A stretch of DNA of 64,000 nucleotides, from assembly GCF_017352375.1 (NCBI RefSeq), contig NZ_JAFEVR010000012.1, forward strand, positions 124,001 to 188,000. Reading direction: 5' to 3'. Positions within the stretch are counted from its first letter, which is position 1, and every line of letters begins with the position of its first letter. The notes beneath the pieces are model-generated. The model was given only the letters and a program-made list of their open reading frames with translations. It did no database searches and was not told the origin of the DNA. The position numbers and the translations under genes are program-made. Below are positions 61,110 through 64,000 of the stretch, piece by piece. This DNA is from Mycolicibacterium sp. S2-37 (GTDB lineage: Bacteria; Actinomycetota; Actinomycetes; Mycobacteriales; Mycobacteriaceae).

Positions 61110-61940
61110 CTAGGGAATGAGCCGCGCCCGGCGCGCCTTCGACACGGCCTCGTGGCGGGTGCGGGATCCCAGCTTCGCTCCGGCGCTGCGCAGATAGCTC
61201 TTCACCGTCTCCGGTTTGAGCGCGAGACGCTGCGCCGTTTCCGCGTTCGTGCACCCCATGGCGACCTGCACCAGCACGTCGAGTTCGCGTGGCGTCAGCG
61301 TCGTGGTGTCTGGTGGGTCGCCGGACAACGCCTGGGCCAACCGGTCGGCCAGGTCGCGGAGCCGGTGGCCGTCTGACGACTGGGTGGCCAGGAGGCGCAA
61401 CTCGGCGTGCACCTCGCGGATCTGCTCGACGCCTGCCGCGCCGGCGCCGGCCCGTTCCGCCTCGCGGAGCCGCAGCCGCCGTTCCACCTCGTCGCGCACC
61501 CGCAGTTCCACCGACAGCCGCCCTGCGGACGCGACCATCGCCTCGGCGATTCGGCCACCGATCGGCGCCGCGGTGCGGTGCGCACCGTAGAGCACCGCCC
61601 GCGCCCGTCCGTCGACGACCACCGGCACCGCCAGCACCGCGCGGATACCCTCCCCGAGCACCGGGCCGTCGTAGTCGTGGGTGATCGACACGGCACGCCG
61701 GTAGTCGGCCACCGACAGTGGCCGGTGCGCCACCAGGCTCGCACCACCCAGCCCGGCGCTCGGCCGCACGACCAACCCGCGCATCGCGGCGGTCCGGGTG
61801 CCGAAGAACTCACTGAGCAGCAGCGTGCCGTCGTGCACCTCGCCGCCGAACGTCACCGGCAGGCCGGTCGCCGCGGCCACGCCACGCAACTCGGCCCGCA
61901 GCGCATCGGCATCGCGTGGGCGCAGCAACGACGACGACAC
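61110..61940 (-). CDS. GAF-type LuxR family transcriptional regulator
   Basis: A 276-residue regulator. The N-terminal half is a GAF-like sensor (LVVRPSAGLGGASLVAHRPLSVADYRRAVSITHDYDGPVLGEGIRAVLAVPVVVDGRARAVLYGA), the middle a helical linker (RDEVERRLRLREAERAG), and the C-terminus a LuxR helix-turn-helix (TLTPRELDVLVQVAMGCTNAETAQRLALKPETVKSYLRSAGAKLG). GTG 61940 has AGAGGG upstream. It is divergent from the acyl-CoA synthetase at 61995 and lies upstream of the hydrolase operon, so it may control both. Confidence 0.91.
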   Translation of the reverse strand: MSSSLLRPRDADALRAELRGVAAATGLPVTFGGEVHDGTLLLSEFFGTRTAAMRGLVVRPSAGLGGASLVAHRPLSVADYRRAVSITHDYDGPVLGEGIRAVLAVPVVVDGRARAVLYGAHRTAAPIGGRIAEAMVASAGRLSVELRVRDEVERRLRLREAERAGAGAAGVEQIREVHAELRLLATQSSDGHRLRDLADRLAQALSGDPPDTTTLTPRELDVLVQVAMGCTNAETAQRLALKPETVKSYLRSAGAKLGSRTRHEAVSKARRARLIP

Positions 61941-61994
61941 GGGACCCTCTTTCGGGGGTAGCGGCGGGCGGGTGTGACGTAGAGCATAGCCAGC

Positions 61995-63692
61995 ATGACC
62001 ACCAACACGGATGTCTACCGGGCCGCGCGGGACCGCCTGGTGAACGTCATCGGCGGCTACGACAAGGCCGTCGAGACGTTCACCTGGCCGCAGCTGACGG
62101 GGTCGTTCAACTGGGCGTGCGACTGGTTCGACGTCATCGCCCGCGACCCCGCCAATCAGGATCGGACCGCACTGTGGATCGTCGAGGAGGACGGCAGCGA
62201 GCAGCGCGTCACCTTCGCCGAGATGGCCGATCGCTCCGACCGTGTCGCCACCTGGCTGGAACACCGCGGCGTCGGCAAGGGCGACCGCGTCATCCTCATG
62301 CTCGGCAACCAGACCGAACTCTGGGAAGCGATGCTGGCGATCGCCAAACTCGGCGCCGTCATCATGCCGACCACCGGTGCGCTCGGGCCGGCCGACCTCG
62401 CCGACCGGATCGCGCGGGGCGCCGCCGGCTACGTGATCGCCAATGCCGCGGACACCGCCAAGTTCGACGAGGTACCCGGCGACTACACCCGCGTGGTCGT
62501 CGGCGGCCCGGTCGAGGGATGGCACACCTACGCCGACGCCTACGGCATCGCGTCGGCCGGGCCGTTCGCGGCGCGCACCGCGGTCGACGATTCGATGCTC
62601 ATCTACTTCACCTCCGGTACGACGAGTAAGCCCAAGCTGGTCGAACACTCACAGGTCAGCTATCCCGTCGGGCACTTCACCACCATGGCGTGGATCGGCG
62701 TGCGGCCGGGCGACGTGCACCTGGCCATCAGCTCGCCGGGGTGGGCCAAACACGCGTGGAGCTGTTTCTTCGCGCCGTGGATCGCTGAAGCGACGATCTT
62801 CGTCTACAACTACCGCCGTTTCGACGCCGCCGCACTGCGCCACCAGCTCGACCGCGCCATGGTCACCACGTTCTGTGCGCCACCGACGGTGTGGCGCATG
62901 CTCATCCAGAGCGACCTCGGCGCCAAGCCGGCCGGCTTGCGGGAGGTCCTCGGTGCCGGCGAGCCGCTGAACCCTGACGTCATCGCGCAGGTGGAGAAGG
63001 GTTGGGGCCTGACGATCCGCGACGGGTTCGGTCAAACCGAGACCACCCTGCTGGTCGGCAACACACCGGGCGCACCGGTCAAGGCGGGTTCGATGGGCCG
63101 CCCCATGCCGGGTGTGCCGGTCGTGCTCGTCGATCCGCTGACCGGCGCCCCCGCCGAAGAGGGCGAGATCTGCCTGCGCCTGAGCCCGAGACCGTTGAAC
63201 CTCATGACGGGATACCTCGACGATCCGGCGCGCAACCGGGCCGTGACCGAAGGTGGCTACTACCACACCGGCGATGTCGCCCGCCGCGACGAGGACGGCT
63301 ACATCACCTACATCGGCCGCACCGATGACGTGTTCAAATCGTCGGACTACAAGGTGTCGCCGTTCGAACTGGAGAGCGTGCTGATCGAGCATCCCGCGGT
63401 CGTGGAAGCAGCTGTGGTGCCCCAGCCCGACGACACCCGGCTCACGGTCCCCAAGGCCTACATCGCGCTGGCCGCCGGCTGGGATGCCAACGCCGACACC
63501 GCTACCCAGATCTTCGAGTACGCCCGCGACCACCTCGCGCCGTATCTGAAGGTGCGTCGCATCGAGTTCTACGAACTGCCCAAGACGATCTCGGGCAAGA
63601 TCCGCCGTGTCGAGCTCCGCCACCGCGAGGAACAGGCCGCGGGCACGCCCATCGCCACCGAATACCGCTACGAGGACCTGGTGATCGGATGA
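61995..63692 (+). CDS. Acyl-CoA synthetase (AMP-forming)
   Basis: A 565-residue adenylate-forming enzyme of the acetyl/medium-chain acyl-CoA synthetase branch. Motifs are MLIYFTSGTTSKPKLVEHSQ (P-loop), GWAKHAWSCFFAPW, RDGFGQTETTLLVGN (A5), YYHTGDVARRDEDGYITYIGRTDDVFKSSDYKVSPFELE, and the C-terminal catalytic Lys in LPKTISGKIRRVELR. It activates a short or medium carboxylic acid. It overlaps the next synthetase gene by 4 bases (ATGA) and is divergent from the LuxR regulator. Confidence 0.94.
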   Translation: MTTNTDVYRAARDRLVNVIGGYDKAVETFTWPQLTGSFNWACDWFDVIARDPANQDRTALWIVEEDGSEQRVTFAEMADRSDRVATWLEHRGVGKGDRVILMLGNQTELWEAMLAIAKLGAVIMPTTGALGPADLADRIARGAAGYVIANAADTAKFDEVPGDYTRVVVGGPVEGWHTYADAYGIASAGPFAARTAVDDSMLIYFTSGTTSKPKLVEHSQVSYPVGHFTTMAWIGVRPGDVHLAISSPGWAKHAWSCFFAPWIAEATIFVYNYRRFDAAALRHQLDRAMVTTFCAPPTVWRMLIQSDLGAKPAGLREVLGAGEPLNPDVIAQVEKGWGLTIRDGFGQTETTLLVGNTPGAPVKAGSMGRPMPGVPVVLVDPLTGAPAEEGEICLRLSPRPLNLMTGYLDDPARNRAVTEGGYYHTGDVARRDEDGYITYIGRTDDVFKSSDYKVSPFELESVLIEHPAVVEAAVVPQPDDTRLTVPKAYIALAAGWDANADTATQIFEYARDHLAPYLKVRRIEFYELPKTISGKIRRVELRHREEQAAGTPIATEYRYEDLVIG

Positions 63693-64000
63693 CCTCCTAC
63701 GACGCCGGACCGACCGGCACCCCCATCCTCGAGGACACCATCGGGGCGAACTTCGAGCGGACGGTCGCGACCTACCCCGACACCGATGCCCTGGTCGAGG
63801 TCGCCACCGGGAGACGCTGGACCTATACCGAGCTCAACGACGAGATCGACCGCATCGCCAGGGGTTTGATGGCGCTCGGCGTGCAGCGCGGGGAACGCGT
63901 CGGCATCTGGGCGCCCAACTGCGCGGAGTGGACCATCGTGCAGTACGCGACGGCCAAGATCGGGGCGATCCTGGTCAACATCAACCCGGCCTACCGCACG
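63689..64000 (+). CDS. AMP-binding acyl-CoA synthetase, N-terminal part
   Basis: The first 104 residues of a second AMP-forming ligase, cut by the window end. Present are ILEDTIGANFERTVATYPDTDALVEVATGRRWTYTELNDEIDRIARGLMALGVQRGERVGIWAPNCAEWTIVQYATAKIGAILVNINPAYRT, the regular N-terminal subdomain of FadD-type enzymes (written in this region, continuing beyond 64000). It starts at ATG 63689 inside the stop of the previous gene. The catalytic motifs lie outside the window. Confidence 0.9.
   Translation, partial: MTSYDAGPTGTPILEDTIGANFERTVATYPDTDALVEVATGRRWTYTELNDEIDRIARGLMALGVQRGERVGIWAPNCAEWTIVQYATAKIGAILVNINPAYRT

Overview
The window is high-GC actinobacterial chromosome with mycobacterial gene content: rpfA with its long leader, mycothiol-era thiol enzymes, SepH, two F420-type enzymes, a PGRS-like Gly-rich protein, and many GTG starts. 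From memory, gene order follows M. tuberculosis Rv0859 (fadA) to Rv0903c (prrA) closely, with insertions typical of a fast-growing environmental species. The best fit is a Mycolicibacterium-type genome. This assignment rests on recalled synteny and protein motifs, not on a search.

Layout. 1-11.2 kb: the C-terminus of a 2-oxoacid dehydrogenase E2, a short-chain dehydrogenase remnant, an old yellow enzyme, the beta-oxidation pair fadA-fadB ending in a strong terminator, an AMP-forming ligase, a flavin/F420-type oxidase, a monooxygenase with a divergent TetR and its twin operators, a luciferase-like oxidoreductase, a cupin and a Pro-rich secreted protein. 11.3-20.4 kb: XPB helicase and its partner, then molybdopterin genes in two arms (moaC-mog-moaE on plus, moaA-moaD on minus) flanking rpfA, whose leader holds a c-di-AMP (ydaO) riboswitch and a CRP-like site. 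20.5-31.2 kb: cspB, a glutathionyl-hydroquinone-reductase-like enzyme, a secreted PGRS-like protein, and the conserved block from DUF2771/MFS/DUF3027 through MarR/TrmH to sepH and serC. 31.4-47.9 kb: an AurF-like diiron protein, fprB, a secreted beta-glucosidase, citA, pdxH, tandem TetR genes, gltA, a drug exporter with MarR, and a phytoene-dehydrogenase-like protein that seems to start at CTG. 48-58.5 kb: FKBP with a tandemly repeated tail, prrAB, a phospholipase D-like protein, a split chromate transporter, and three ABC exporter genes. 58.6-64 kb: a FAD protein and epoxide hydrolase pair, a LuxR regulator and two acyl-CoA synthetases, the last cut by the window end.

How it works together. 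Fatty-acid and xenobiotic catabolism (fadAB, ligases, epoxide hydrolase, monooxygenase, OYE) feeds acetyl-CoA into the two citrate synthases. Molybdopterin, PLP and NADPH/ferredoxin enzymes supply cofactors. RpfA, SepH and PrrAB tie the region to growth and division. Most adjacent same-strand genes overlap by 1-8 bases (ATGA/GTGA), and at least 14 genes have a TANNNT hexamer only 6-8 bases before the start codon, which points to leaderless mRNAs.

No phage, insertion sequence, CRISPR array, tRNA or rRNA was seen. The most unusual items are the CTG start at 47726, the FKBP 37-bp repeat, the rpfA control region, the PE-less PGRS protein, the secreted GH1 fusion, and the MerR-type promoter with a 19-bp spacer before the ABC genes.
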